NCBI GenBank assembly: GCA_965261585.1
Contig: CBDHDN010000016.1
Location: forward strand, 76,876-140,875
Reading direction: 5' to 3'
Origin: CBDHDN01 sp965261585
GTDB taxonomy: Bacteria; Pseudomonadota; Alphaproteobacteria; UBA6615
DNA length: 64,000 bases
The notes under the pieces were generated by a model. It searched no databases. It was not told where the DNA came from and was given only the letters and a program-made list of their open reading frames with translations. Positions 18,587 to 26,763 of this stretch are shown here, in pieces. Numbering within the stretch: position 1 is the stretch's first letter; each line of letters begins with the position of its first letter. The position numbers and the translations under genes are program-made.

Positions 18587-20036
18587 GGGGATGTCCCGGG
18601 CTCTGTTGAAAAGCTGAAGTAGGCGTCGTCCGCCTGGAGCCGCTAGGCTCTGGGTGCTGATTCCATCAAGGAGAACGACGCCATGACCAAGACTACACGC
18701 AACGACCGTTCCTCGGAACCATCCTGTCGGCTCTTGCCATCGATGCCGGAGGCCTTCGACGATCTGCGCATGAGCGTCGATCGCTTCTGCCTTTTGGCGG
18801 GCCTCGAGTCTTTGAACGAGATGATGTCGGCGGACGCGGAAGCCTTGTGCGGTTCGCGCCACGCCCGCTCGGGCGAGCGCAAGGGCCATCGATGGGGCAC
18901 GACCCGGAGCGAGATCGCCTACCACGGCGGCAAAGTGAAGGTCGAGCGCCCTCGGGTGCGGGACTTCGCGGGTCGGGAGATGAGCCTGCCGAGTTGGGAG
19001 CTGCTGTCGGAACCCGAACTCTTGCAAGCCTGGGCGATGAATCTGATGGTGATCAACGTCTCGACCCGCAAGTATGCCCGCGCGGTGCGCCCGCCGGACG
19101 ATGCGGGCGGCGATCTGCCGGCGGCATCGGGTGACGCAACCTCGAAGTCGGCGGTCTCGCGCCGTTTCGTGGCGTTGACGCGAAGCAAGCTGAAGGCCTG
19201 GCTGGCGAGCCCGCTCGACGATCTCGATCTCGTGGTGCTCCAGATCGACGGGCTCCATGTCGGCGATCACCTGATGGTGGCGGCGATCGGCATCGACACC
19301 GGCGGCGCGAAGCACGTGCTGGGCCTGGCCGAGGGCGCGACGGAGAACGCGGCCACGGTGCAAGCCATGCTCGACAACCTGATCGAGCGCGGTCTCGATC
19401 CCGAACGGCCTCGGCTCTACATCGTCGACGGCGCCAAGGCGCTCTCGAAGGCGATCCGGCGGACCTTCGGGCGGGCGGCGGCCCTCCAGCGCTGCCAGGT
19501 GCACAAGGGGCGCAACATCACGGACCGGCTGGACGAGAGCCTCCATGCCGGCGTCAGGAAGGTCTTGCGGCAGGCCTGGCAGCAGGACGACGCGGCCAAG
19601 GCCGAACGGCTCTTGCGCAACCTCGCCCGCCGTCTGGAGCATGACGCACCCGGCGTCTCGGGTTCGATCCTGGAGGGCCTGGACGAGATCCTGACGGTGA
19701 TCCGGCTCGGCCTCCCGCCGCAACTTCGACGCTCGCTGGCTTGCACCAACGCCATCGAGAACGCGATCGGCACCGTCCGGACGGTGCAGCGGAACGTCAA
19801 GCGCTGGCGCAACGCCGAGATGGCGCTGCGTTGGACCGCCGCCGGCCTCTTGGAGGCGCAAAAGACCTTCCGCCGCCTCAAGGCCTACCGCCAGCTCCCC
19901 ATCCTCGACGCCGCCCTGCGGGAGGCGGTGAGAAAGGCCGGAGCAAAGTCCGTCATTGAAGACATCGAGGTGGCCGCGTAGCCTCTCGATCAGAAGATGC
20001 CTATCTCGCACTTTTCAACATTGGGTGGGACATCGC
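18587..20036 (+). mobile_element. IS-C copy 2 (C2), IS256 family
   Basis: This 1450-bp element is the inverted twin of C1. A 9-bp duplication, CGGCAGGCA, flanks it at 18578-18586 and 20037-20045. It was inserted at the edge of B1's right-hand 14-bp duplication, so the two target duplications overlap by 4 bp. Confidence 0.92.
18683..19981 (+). CDS. IS256-family transposase of C2
   Basis: This 432-residue intact mutator-type transposase is the same as that of C1 apart from one Ala/Gly substitution. The three catalytic acidic regions are intact. It probably recently shared a donor with C1, given near identity over 1450 bp. Confidence 0.95.
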   Translation: MTKTTRNDRSSEPSCRLLPSMPEAFDDLRMSVDRFCLLAGLESLNEMMSADAEALCGSRHARSGERKGHRWGTTRSEIAYHGGKVKVERPRVRDFAGREMSLPSWELLSEPELLQAWAMNLMVINVSTRKYARAVRPPDDAGGDLPAASGDATSKSAVSRRFVALTRSKLKAWLASPLDDLDLVVLQIDGLHVGDHLMVAAIGIDTGGAKHVLGLAEGATENAATVQAMLDNLIERGLDPERPRLYIVDGAKALSKAIRRTFGRAAALQRCQVHKGRNITDRLDESLHAGVRKVLRQAWQQDDAAKAERLLRNLARRLEHDAPGVSGSILEGLDEILTVIRLGLPPQLRRSLACTNAIENAIGTVRTVQRNVKRWRNAEMALRWTAAGLLEAQKTFRRLKAYRQLPILDAALREAVRKAGAKSVIEDIEVAA

Positions 20037-20051
20037 CGGCAGGCATCTGAC
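20037..20051. repeat. Right arm of the palindrome split by IS-B1 and IS-C2
   Basis: CGGCAGGCATCTGAC is the partner of 13341-13355 (14 of 15 bases complementary). The first 9 bases are also the right-hand target duplication of C2. Confidence 0.6.
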
Positions 20052-20095
20052 AACCCTTAACACTACTCGCCCGCTACAACCGAGTTGTGCTACCG

Positions 20096-20151
20096 TTCTT
20101 CGAGCGCCGGGACGTATCCGGGATTCTTCGAGCGCCGGGACGTATCCGGGA
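20096..20151. repeat. Perfect 28-bp tandem duplication upstream of the aldo/keto reductase gene
   Basis: The unit TTCTTCGAGCGCCGGGACGT plus ATCCGGGA occurs twice back to back. Each unit contains CCGGGACGTATCCGGG, a near-palindrome that could be an operator half. It ends 53 bp before the aldo/keto reductase start. Confidence 0.7.
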
Positions 20152-20204
20152 TCTCGGTTTCTTGGGTTCAGGTCTCGCGGCTGACGGGGTGAGGAGGTCC
20201 GCAA

Positions 20205-21185
20205 ATGTCCCAGGGCAGCGACGTTGCGACGGCCAAACTGGGCCGGACGAAGGTTGTCGCGTCGACAGTCTGTTTCGGTACCGGACCGCTTGGCGATATG
20301 CCGTTGACCTACGGCTACAGCGTCGATGAGGAGCGCGCGCGGGAGACGATACGGGCGATCTTCGACGGTCCCGCCAAGTTCATCGACACCGGCCGTAACT
20401 ATGGCTCGGGACGCGCCGAGCAGCGGATTGGCGATGTCATTCGCGAGCGTGGCGGCCTACCAGAGGGCGTCGTCATCTCGACCAAGCTCGACCGCGACAT
20501 GGAGACAAATCGCTTCGATGCCGCACAGGCACGACGCTCCCTCGAGGAGAGCCTGGAGATCCTGGGGCTCGACCGTATTCAGCTGTTGCATCTGCACGAT
20601 CCCGAATACGCCTCCTCGCTGGAAGACGTCACGGGTGCCAACGGCGCCGTCGCCGAACTGTTCAAGATGAAGGAAGAAGGTCTGGCCGAGGCTGTTGGTC
20701 TGGCCGCCGGCGATGTGGACGTCATGATGCCGATCCTGCGCGACTGGGACTTCGACGCCCTGATCACGCACAATCGCTTCACCCTCTTGAACCGCAATGC
20801 CGTGCCAATGATCGAACTGGCGCGCGCGAAGGGTACGGCGATCCTCAACGCCGCGCCCTATTGCGGCGGCGTCCTGGCCAAGGGCACGGCGGCGCATCAG
20901 CGCTACGTCTATCAAGAGGCGACGGGCGAGACGCTGGCGCCGGTGCGGCGGGTCGAGGCGATCTGCGCCAAGCGCGGCATTCCGCTGGGCGCGGCGGCGT
21001 TGCAATTCTCCATGCGCGACCCACGGATCGCCTCGACGGTCGTCGGGGTCAGCAAGCCCGAGCGGGTCCAACAGACAATCGAATGGGCCCAGTGGCCGAT
21101 TCCGGAGGACGCGTGGGCGGAACTGGACGCGCTGCCCTACGCCACCGACGACCCCGAGGCGACCCGCGAGTACGTCCCGGACTGA
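20205..21185 (+). CDS. Aldo/keto reductase family oxidoreductase
   Basis: This 326-residue NADP-dependent aldo/keto reductase resembles the L-fucose/D-threo-aldose 1-dehydrogenase group. The catalytic tetrad is visible: Asp in KFIDTGRNYG with the Tyr three residues on, Lys in VISTKLDRD, and His in LLHLHDPE. The start is fixed by GAGGAGG 8 bp upstream. It lies between C2 and an FAD oxidoreductase gene, both possibly cargo isolated by IS insertions. Substrate is a sugar or aldehyde at family level only. Confidence 0.88.
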   Translation: MSQGSDVATAKLGRTKVVASTVCFGTGPLGDMPLTYGYSVDEERARETIRAIFDGPAKFIDTGRNYGSGRAEQRIGDVIRERGGLPEGVVISTKLDRDMETNRFDAAQARRSLEESLEILGLDRIQLLHLHDPEYASSLEDVTGANGAVAELFKMKEEGLAEAVGLAAGDVDVMMPILRDWDFDALITHNRFTLLNRNAVPMIELARAKGTAILNAAPYCGGVLAKGTAAHQRYVYQEATGETLAPVRRVEAICAKRGIPLGAAALQFSMRDPRIASTVVGVSKPERVQQTIEWAQWPIPEDAWAELDALPYATDDPEATREYVPD

Positions 21186-21254
21186 CGCCGGCGCGCAGTC
21201 TGCGAACCTAGTACTCAGTCTCGTGGAAGGCTGATTCTCCCACAAGGACCGACA

Positions 21255-23000
21255 ATGGGGGAGAGAGTAACTGCTACCGCTACTGGGAATGCCCTTTCAA
21301 ATGCCGTTCCGTGTCGACGCGGGCCGCTGTTCCGCCATCAAAGTCGCCTAACAATATTAGGAAGGGGCCCGCAAGTGCGTTCACGCCCAGCTGAGCAGCC
21401 ACCACGTGATCTAGACGTCGCCGTCATAGGTGGTGGTATCGCCGGCGTCTACGCGGCCTGGCGGCTCCGGACGCTCGGAGCGGCCAGTCCGGTCCTCGCA
21501 GGTTTGGCGAAAAGACGGTCGGACAACAAGCTGCGCGTCGGGCTGTTTGAGTACACGGACCGCATCGGCGGACGGCTGTATTCCGTGCCCATTCCTGGCG
21601 TGGACGGCCCGCCGGCTGAGCTGGGCGGTATGCGATTCCTCGGCAGCCACAAGCGCGTGACTGGTCTTCTAGGGAAGCTTGGGTACGATCCGGACCGTCA
21701 CTTTCGGGTGCTGCCCGTCAAGGACGAGCGGAACATGTACTATGTCCGCGGCCAGCACTTCACCGAGGCCGACTGGGGGCGGCAAGGTTTCATACCGCCG
21801 TATCGGCTGGAGCAACACGAACAGGGCAAGTCCCCGAGCGACGTGTTGATGGAGGTTGTTCAACGCCATCGGAAACGGGCCGAAACGCTGCGCGACCGCG
21901 GCTTCTGGAACCTCTTGACCGACGAGCTCAGCACCGAGGCGTACCTGCTGCTCCGCGAAGCAGGCGGATATGACAACATCTTCAACAACTGGAACGCGGC
22001 CGAAGCGATCCCGTTCTTTCTCGCAAACTTCGCGCCTGGGCTGGTCTACTACGCCTTGAACGACGGTTTTCAGTCACTCCCGCTACGCACGGCTGAGGCG
22101 TTCCGTGAGGACGGCGGCTATGTCGCTTGTAACTACCGGCTACATCGGCTCGATCTTGACGGGGACCGAATCCGCCTGACCTTCGACGCCGGCGACCCGA
22201 CCAAGTTCCGATACCGTCGGCTACAGCCAGGAAACGCCGCGAGAACCCACAGCGCTGCCCACGCGGTGCTGGCGATGCCCCGCCGGTCCATCGAGTTGCT
22301 GGATCCTGGCAGTTTCCTGTTCGACGACACGCCGTTTCAGGAAAACCTACGAACCGTGCTGCCCCAGCCGGCATTCAAGATCTTCGCCGCCTATCGCCAG
22401 CCGTGGTGGGCCGAATCCCACCGTGTCGGCGCGGGCCGATCCCTGACCGACCTACCGATAAGGCGGTGCACCTATTGGCACACGGCCGCGCACAAGGATG
22501 CCAATACGAACTCGGTCCTGATGGTCACCTACAACGACAGTGTGTCGGTCGAGTTCTGGGCTGGGCTGGCACGGCATTGGGAACGGTATGAGCCGCCGTT
22601 GCACGCCTGTCCTCCCGGAGTTCCGATCTCGGATGAGGTAAGGGGCCTGTCGGCGCCGGCAGCGATGGTCGCCGAATTACAGGACCAGTTGCGCGAGTTG
22701 CACGGCTTGGGCGGGCTCGCGGACCCAGCTACAGGTCAGATTATCCCGCCTTACCTCACCCTCTATCAGGACTGGACGGAGGAGCCATTCGGAGGCGGCT
22801 GGCATTTCTGGAAGATTGGAGCGCACTCGGGCCGCGTCATGCAAGCGATGCGCCGCCCGATCCCAAGTGCGCCGCTTTACGTGTGTGGCGAGGCTTGGTC
22901 CCGGCAGCAGGGCTGGGTTGAGGGTGCTCTGGAGAGCGCCGATGACGTATTAGAGAACGCGCTGCACCTGCCGCGACCCGAATGGATGCATGCGGAATGA
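21255..23000 (+). CDS. FAD-dependent amine oxidase-like oxidoreductase
   Basis: This 581-residue flavoprotein has a dinucleotide-binding motif VIGGGIAGVYAAWRL (about residues 57-71). A GGRLYSVP-type second FAD motif follows, and a C-terminal YVCGEAWSRQQGWVEGALES segment is typical of flavin amine oxidases. The first 50 residues are not conserved-looking, so the true start may be downstream. Codon use is less GC-biased than the neighbours, hinting at transfer. Substrate (amino acid, polyamine or a secondary metabolite) is unknown. Confidence 0.8.
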   Translation: MGERVTATATGNALSNAVPCRRGPLFRHQSRLTILGRGPQVRSRPAEQPPRDLDVAVIGGGIAGVYAAWRLRTLGAASPVLAGLAKRRSDNKLRVGLFEYTDRIGGRLYSVPIPGVDGPPAELGGMRFLGSHKRVTGLLGKLGYDPDRHFRVLPVKDERNMYYVRGQHFTEADWGRQGFIPPYRLEQHEQGKSPSDVLMEVVQRHRKRAETLRDRGFWNLLTDELSTEAYLLLREAGGYDNIFNNWNAAEAIPFFLANFAPGLVYYALNDGFQSLPLRTAEAFREDGGYVACNYRLHRLDLDGDRIRLTFDAGDPTKFRYRRLQPGNAARTHSAAHAVLAMPRRSIELLDPGSFLFDDTPFQENLRTVLPQPAFKIFAAYRQPWWAESHRVGAGRSLTDLPIRRCTYWHTAAHKDANTNSVLMVTYNDSVSVEFWAGLARHWERYEPPLHACPPGVPISDEVRGLSAPAAMVAELQDQLRELHGLGGLADPATGQIIPPYLTLYQDWTEEPFGGGWHFWKIGAHSGRVMQAMRRPIPSAPLYVCGEAWSRQQGWVEGALESADDVLENALHLPRPEWMHAE

Positions 23001-23093
23001 GTCGCGCTCCGTTTCGAAGCTAGCGAGGCGATTGATGGCTGGCGGAGCTACGCGCGTGAGAGGCTTGGCGGGCCAGAAGAGCGCCAGCGCACC

Positions 23094-24576
23094 GGAACCT
23101 GTCAACGACTTTGAGACACCGACGGTTTCTATTTACTGACTCGTTTCTCCTGTTGTGGAAGTGGCGGGTGGGTTGATCCAGACGGCTTCGGGAAGCGGGG
23201 CGGGTTTCGGGGTGCCGTGGACGAAGCGTTCGGGGTGAAGGGCCCAGGCGGCTTGCAGGGTACGTCCGCGCTGAGCCAGCACATCCGGTGCCCGGTGATG
23301 ATGGACATCATCGGGGTGAGCATCGCGATCCCGGCATGGCGGTGCTCGGTGTTGTACCAGGGGAGGAACGACCGGCAGAAGGCGATGGCGGCGGTAATGT
23401 CTTCGAAGCGCCCAGGGAAGCCGGGGTGATACTTCAGGGTCTTGAACTGCGCTTCGGAGAACGGGTTGTCATCGGGTGACCCCGAGGTCGGCGAGGAGTT
23501 GGGCGGTGCACTTGCTGGTCATCGGCGCGCCGCGGTCCGAATGCAGGGTGAGCACATGGGGCTCGATGCCTTGCTTGAGACAGGTTTCCTCGATCAGCGT
23601 CGCGGCGAGCGCGGCGTTCTCCCGATCGGCAACCATCCAGCCCACGACGCAGCGGCTGAAGATGTCGAGCAAGACATAGAGGTAGAAGGACGTCCAGCGT
23701 TTGGGCCCCCGGAGCCGGGTGATATCCCAGGACCAGGTCTGGTTGGGGCCCGTGGCCACCAGCTCGGGCTTGGTGTAGCAGGGATGACTGCGCTGATTGC
23801 GCCGCTCTCGCACCGGCTGGTTCGCGGCCAGGATCCGGTACATCGTGCGCTCGGCGCACAGATACTGGCCTTCATCGAGCAGCGTCGCGACGACCTCGGC
23901 CGGTGACCGGTCGACGAAGCGCGGGCTGGCGAGCACGTCGAGGACGTGCGCGCGTTCGGACGCACACAGGGCCCGGGCGGGCGTAGGACGGGGCTGCTGA
24001 TGCCCGGGAGCGGGCCTCTGACGACGGTAGAAGGAAGCCCGTGGCACCCCCAGCGCTCGGCACGCCGGCGCCACGCCGACCTGCGATGCGAGCGGCGGTG
24101 TGCAGCTCCTTCTCCAGCCGAGCCACTTTCGCCTCGAGCTCGTGCACCTTCGCGCTGAGGGGGTTGCGCTCGGCGGGCTTCCGACCGCGTTTGCTCGGGG
24201 TCAGGCCCTGAAGCGACCCCTCACGCCGCGCCCTGCGCCATTCCGTCAGATGGGAGCTGTACAGCCCCTCGCGGCGAAGCAGCCGGCCCACCTCGCCGGG
24301 CTGCGTGCAGCTCTCTGCCTCCTCCAGAATCCGCAGTCGATACTGCGCGGTGAACTTGCGCCTCTTCGGCTTGGCCACGACCTCCGGGTCCGGCGTTGGC
24401 CGCGCGTGGCTGGCTCCGGCCCCGGGGGCCTCGTCGCGACGCTCCTCGACCCCCAGGGCCGGAGCGTCCATCTCTTGCAATGTCATCGATTCTCTCTCTG
24501 CGGTCATTGGTATTCACCTCCACCGCCCTACAGTAATTCCAAGGGGGCCGGTGTCTCAGTGAGGTTGGCAGAGAGG
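23094..24576 (-). mobile_element. IS-A copy 3 (A3), internally deleted
   Basis: The ends match the other copies (GGAACC at 23094, AGAGAGG at 24576). A 5-bp duplication, GCACC, flanks it at 23089-23093 and 24577-24581. At 1483 bp it is about 115 bp shorter than A4, because of a deletion of about 80 bp over the orfA/orfB junction near 24095 and one of about 33 bp near 23475. Confidence 0.9.
23133..24507 (-). pseudogene. IS-A3 transposase remnants (OrfA fused out of frame to OrfB)
   Basis: The deletion near 24095 joins OrfA after LEKELHTA to a non-OrfB frame, removing both the OrfA stop and the OrfB start. A second deletion near 23475 and a lost base near 23314 break the rest. It cannot encode transposase. 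Confidence 0.88.
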
Positions 24577-24614
24577 GCACCGGCCCGAGGCCGAAGTAGT
24601 GGAAGCGGATACTA

Positions 24615-25888
24615 GTTCAGTGTTTCCGAGGATCGAATCATATCAGGCGGCCTCGTTTAGTTTGTAGGACCAGGTGTGGACGACGGGATGTCGGTTGATG
24701 TCGTCGATGGCGGCGATGATGCGGTCCTTGAGTTCCTGCTTGGAGGCGACGCGGATGTGCCGGAGCACCGAGCGAGCGAGCTTGGAGAAGAAGCCCTCGA
24801 TGAGGTTGAGCCAGGAGCCGTGCTTGGGAGTGAAGACGAAACTGAAGCGGCCCTCTCGCTGGTCGGCGAGCCAGCCTCGGGTTTCCTTGGAGATATGCGC
24901 GGAGTGATTGTCGAGGATCAGCGTGATCGCGGTGCTCGGTGGATAGGCCGCGTCGAGGCGTTTGAGAAACGCGACGAACTCGCGCGAGCGATGGCGATCC
25001 TCGACGCTGGCGTGAACCTTGCCGGTCAGCAGATCGATGCCGGCGAGCAGGCTGATCGTCCCGTGGCGGACATATTCGTGATCACGCCCGAAGCCGGCAT
25101 GGCGACCGGGCGCAGGCGGCAGGTCGGGCGCCGTCGTCCCGATCGCCTGCATGCCCGGCTTCTCGTCGTAGGAGATGATCGCCACCGCCTCGATCGGCGC
25201 CTGCGGGTTCGCCGCGGCGGCTCGCTTGAGCATTTCGACCTCGCGGTAGACACACAACACCTCGGCCATCTTCTGCTCGAACTCGGGGTCGCGGCGCTCC
25301 AGGTAGTAGCGCACCTTGTGCGGCTTCACCGCGTGCTGGTCGAGCAGCTTGCACACCGTGCCCTGGGCCAGCTTGGCAAGACACCCATGGCCTGCCGCCG
25401 GGCCGTGGGAGCGCGCATGCCGCGCCAGCAGCCGCGTCGTCCACAGCTCATGCGGATAACCCAAGTCCTTCGCCTTGCGGCAGGCCAGATCGACCAGCCA
25501 GGCGCGCGCCGCCTCGGTGATCCGCGGCTCGCGTCCGGGCCGCGGACTGTCCGCCAAGGCCGCCATCAAGCCATGGCGCAGCGCTCGCTCGACGCAGCGC
25601 TGCACCGTCTGATGGTGAACGCCCAGCGCCCGGCCAACCGCGAAGTACGACGCATCATCGCGATAGCGCAGCAGCATGCGCGCCCGCGTCACCCGGCATG
25701 CCGCTTCCGTGCGCGACCGGGCGATCGCCCGAAGCTGCTCAACCTCTTCTTCCGTCATCCGCAAATCAACAGACCGCCGAGGCGCCGCCATGACATGTCT
25801 CCCTGCCCATACACGCCTTCACCCTACCAAATCTGGTAGGCAGTCAGGAACCCCACACAAAATGATCCGTTTCATGGAATCGATGTAC
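24615..25888 (-). mobile_element. IS-E copy 1 (E1), IS630 family
   Basis: This 1274-bp element lies between TA dinucleotides (24613-24614 and 25889-25890), within a CTAG target as IS630 prefers. The ends are GTTCAGTGTTTCC and GATTCCAT-type. Its right edge abuts the TAG stop of the ABC ATPase gene. Confidence 0.9.
24643..25791 (-). CDS. IS630-family transposase of E1
   Basis: This 382-residue intact transposase has an N-terminal winged helix-turn-helix (FAVGRALGVHHQTVQRCVER). The DDE domain shows Asp in ISYDEKPGMQ, Asp in LILDNHSAH and Glu in SWLNLIEGFFSKL. It likely drives both E copies. Confidence 0.93.
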   Translation of the reverse strand: MAAPRRSVDLRMTEEEVEQLRAIARSRTEAACRVTRARMLLRYRDDASYFAVGRALGVHHQTVQRCVERALRHGLMAALADSPRPGREPRITEAARAWLVDLACRKAKDLGYPHELWTTRLLARHARSHGPAAGHGCLAKLAQGTVCKLLDQHAVKPHKVRYYLERRDPEFEQKMAEVLCVYREVEMLKRAAAANPQAPIEAVAIISYDEKPGMQAIGTTAPDLPPAPGRHAGFGRDHEYVRHGTISLLAGIDLLTGKVHASVEDRHRSREFVAFLKRLDAAYPPSTAITLILDNHSAHISKETRGWLADQREGRFSFVFTPKHGSWLNLIEGFFSKLARSVLRHIRVASKQELKDRIIAAIDDINRHPVVHTWSYKLNEAA

Positions 25889-26763
25889 TAGTTTGCTCCC
25901 GGCTTGTGAGCGGCGGCGGTCGCTGCGGCGGTCGCGGCGCCGGCCTCCAGCGACGATGCGCCGGGACCGGACCCGTCGGTGTGCTCGAACTCCTCGAGCT
26001 CCGATGTCAGTGCATCGAGCTCCTTGCCGCCAGCCATCATCTCCAGCACCTCCTCGCGGCTGATCTCGGACTTCTCAAATGTGCCGAGGCTGTGGCCACG
26101 GTTGAGCATGGTGAAACGATCACCGACCGGGTAGGCGTGGTGGACGTTGTGGCTGATGAATATGACCCCCAGGCCGCGTGCCTTCGCCTGCATCACATAG
26201 CGCAGCACCGTCGATGCCTGATGGACACCAAGCGCCGACGTCGGCTCGTCGAGAATCAGCACCTTGGCGCCGAAATGAACCGCGCGCGAGATCGCCAGGC
26301 ACTGGCGCTCGCCGCCGGACAGCGTGCCAACCGCCTGGCCCGGGTCGCGGACATCGATGCCGATCCGTTGCATTTCACTTTTTGCGACGCTGTCCGCTTC
26401 GTCCATCTTGATCCGCTGGAACGGCCCCCAGCCGATCACCGGTTCACGGCCCATGAAGAAGTTCCGCGTGATGCTCATCAGCGGCACCGTCGCCAGGTCC
26501 TGGTAGACGGTGGCGATGCCGCGGTCGAGGGCGTTGCGCGGCGATTCGAACACCACCGGCTGGCCGTCGAGCAGGATCTCGCCTTCGTCGGGCTTGTGGA
26601 CGCCGGACAAGGTCTTGATCAGCGTCGACTTGCCGGCGCCATTGTCACCGAGCAGGCACATCACCTCGCCCGGGTAGCAGATCATCGAGATGTCTTTCAG
26701 CGCGATGACGGAGCCGAAGTACTTGCTGATCGAGCGAACTTCGATGAGGGCTTCGACGGCCAT
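25888..26763 (-). CDS. Sugar ABC transporter ATP-binding protein (single ATPase domain)
   Basis: This 291-residue cytoplasmic ATPase belongs to the ribose/fructose-type importer class. Walker A GDNGAGKST lies near residue 40, signature LSGGERQ near 145, Walker B VLILDEPTSALG near 165, and an H-loop FISHN follows. It has a single domain as in FrcA-type transporters, with an acidic then Ala-rich tail. The ATG overlaps the permease stop (TAATG). Its TAG stop coincides with the CTAG target of E1, and the stop is kept with or without the insertion. An in-frame upstream extension is permease sequence in another frame and was rejected. Confidence 0.92.
   Translation of the reverse strand: MAVEALIEVRSISKYFGSVIALKDISMICYPGEVMCLLGDNGAGKSTLIKTLSGVHKPDEGEILLDGQPVVFESPRNALDRGIATVYQDLATVPLMSITRNFFMGREPVIGWGPFQRIKMDEADSVAKSEMQRIGIDVRDPGQAVGTLSGGERQCLAISRAVHFGAKVLILDEPTSALGVHQASTVLRYVMQAKARGLGVIFISHNVHHAYPVGDRFTMLNRGHSLGTFEKSEISREEVLEMMAGGKELDALTSELEEFEHTDGSGPGASSLEAGAATAAATAAAHKPGAN

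Noticed and set aside
13386..20036. A new multi-gene defence or antiphage system hidden in the repeat-rich region
   Set aside because: Every sizeable frame in this stretch resolves to a transposase, IS helper ATPase or its antisense; no nuclease, helicase or sensor gene remains.
14636..24576. Composite transposon formed by A2 and A3 carrying the two oxidoreductase genes
   Set aside because: A2 and A3 each have their own 5-bp duplications and different targets, so they inserted independently.
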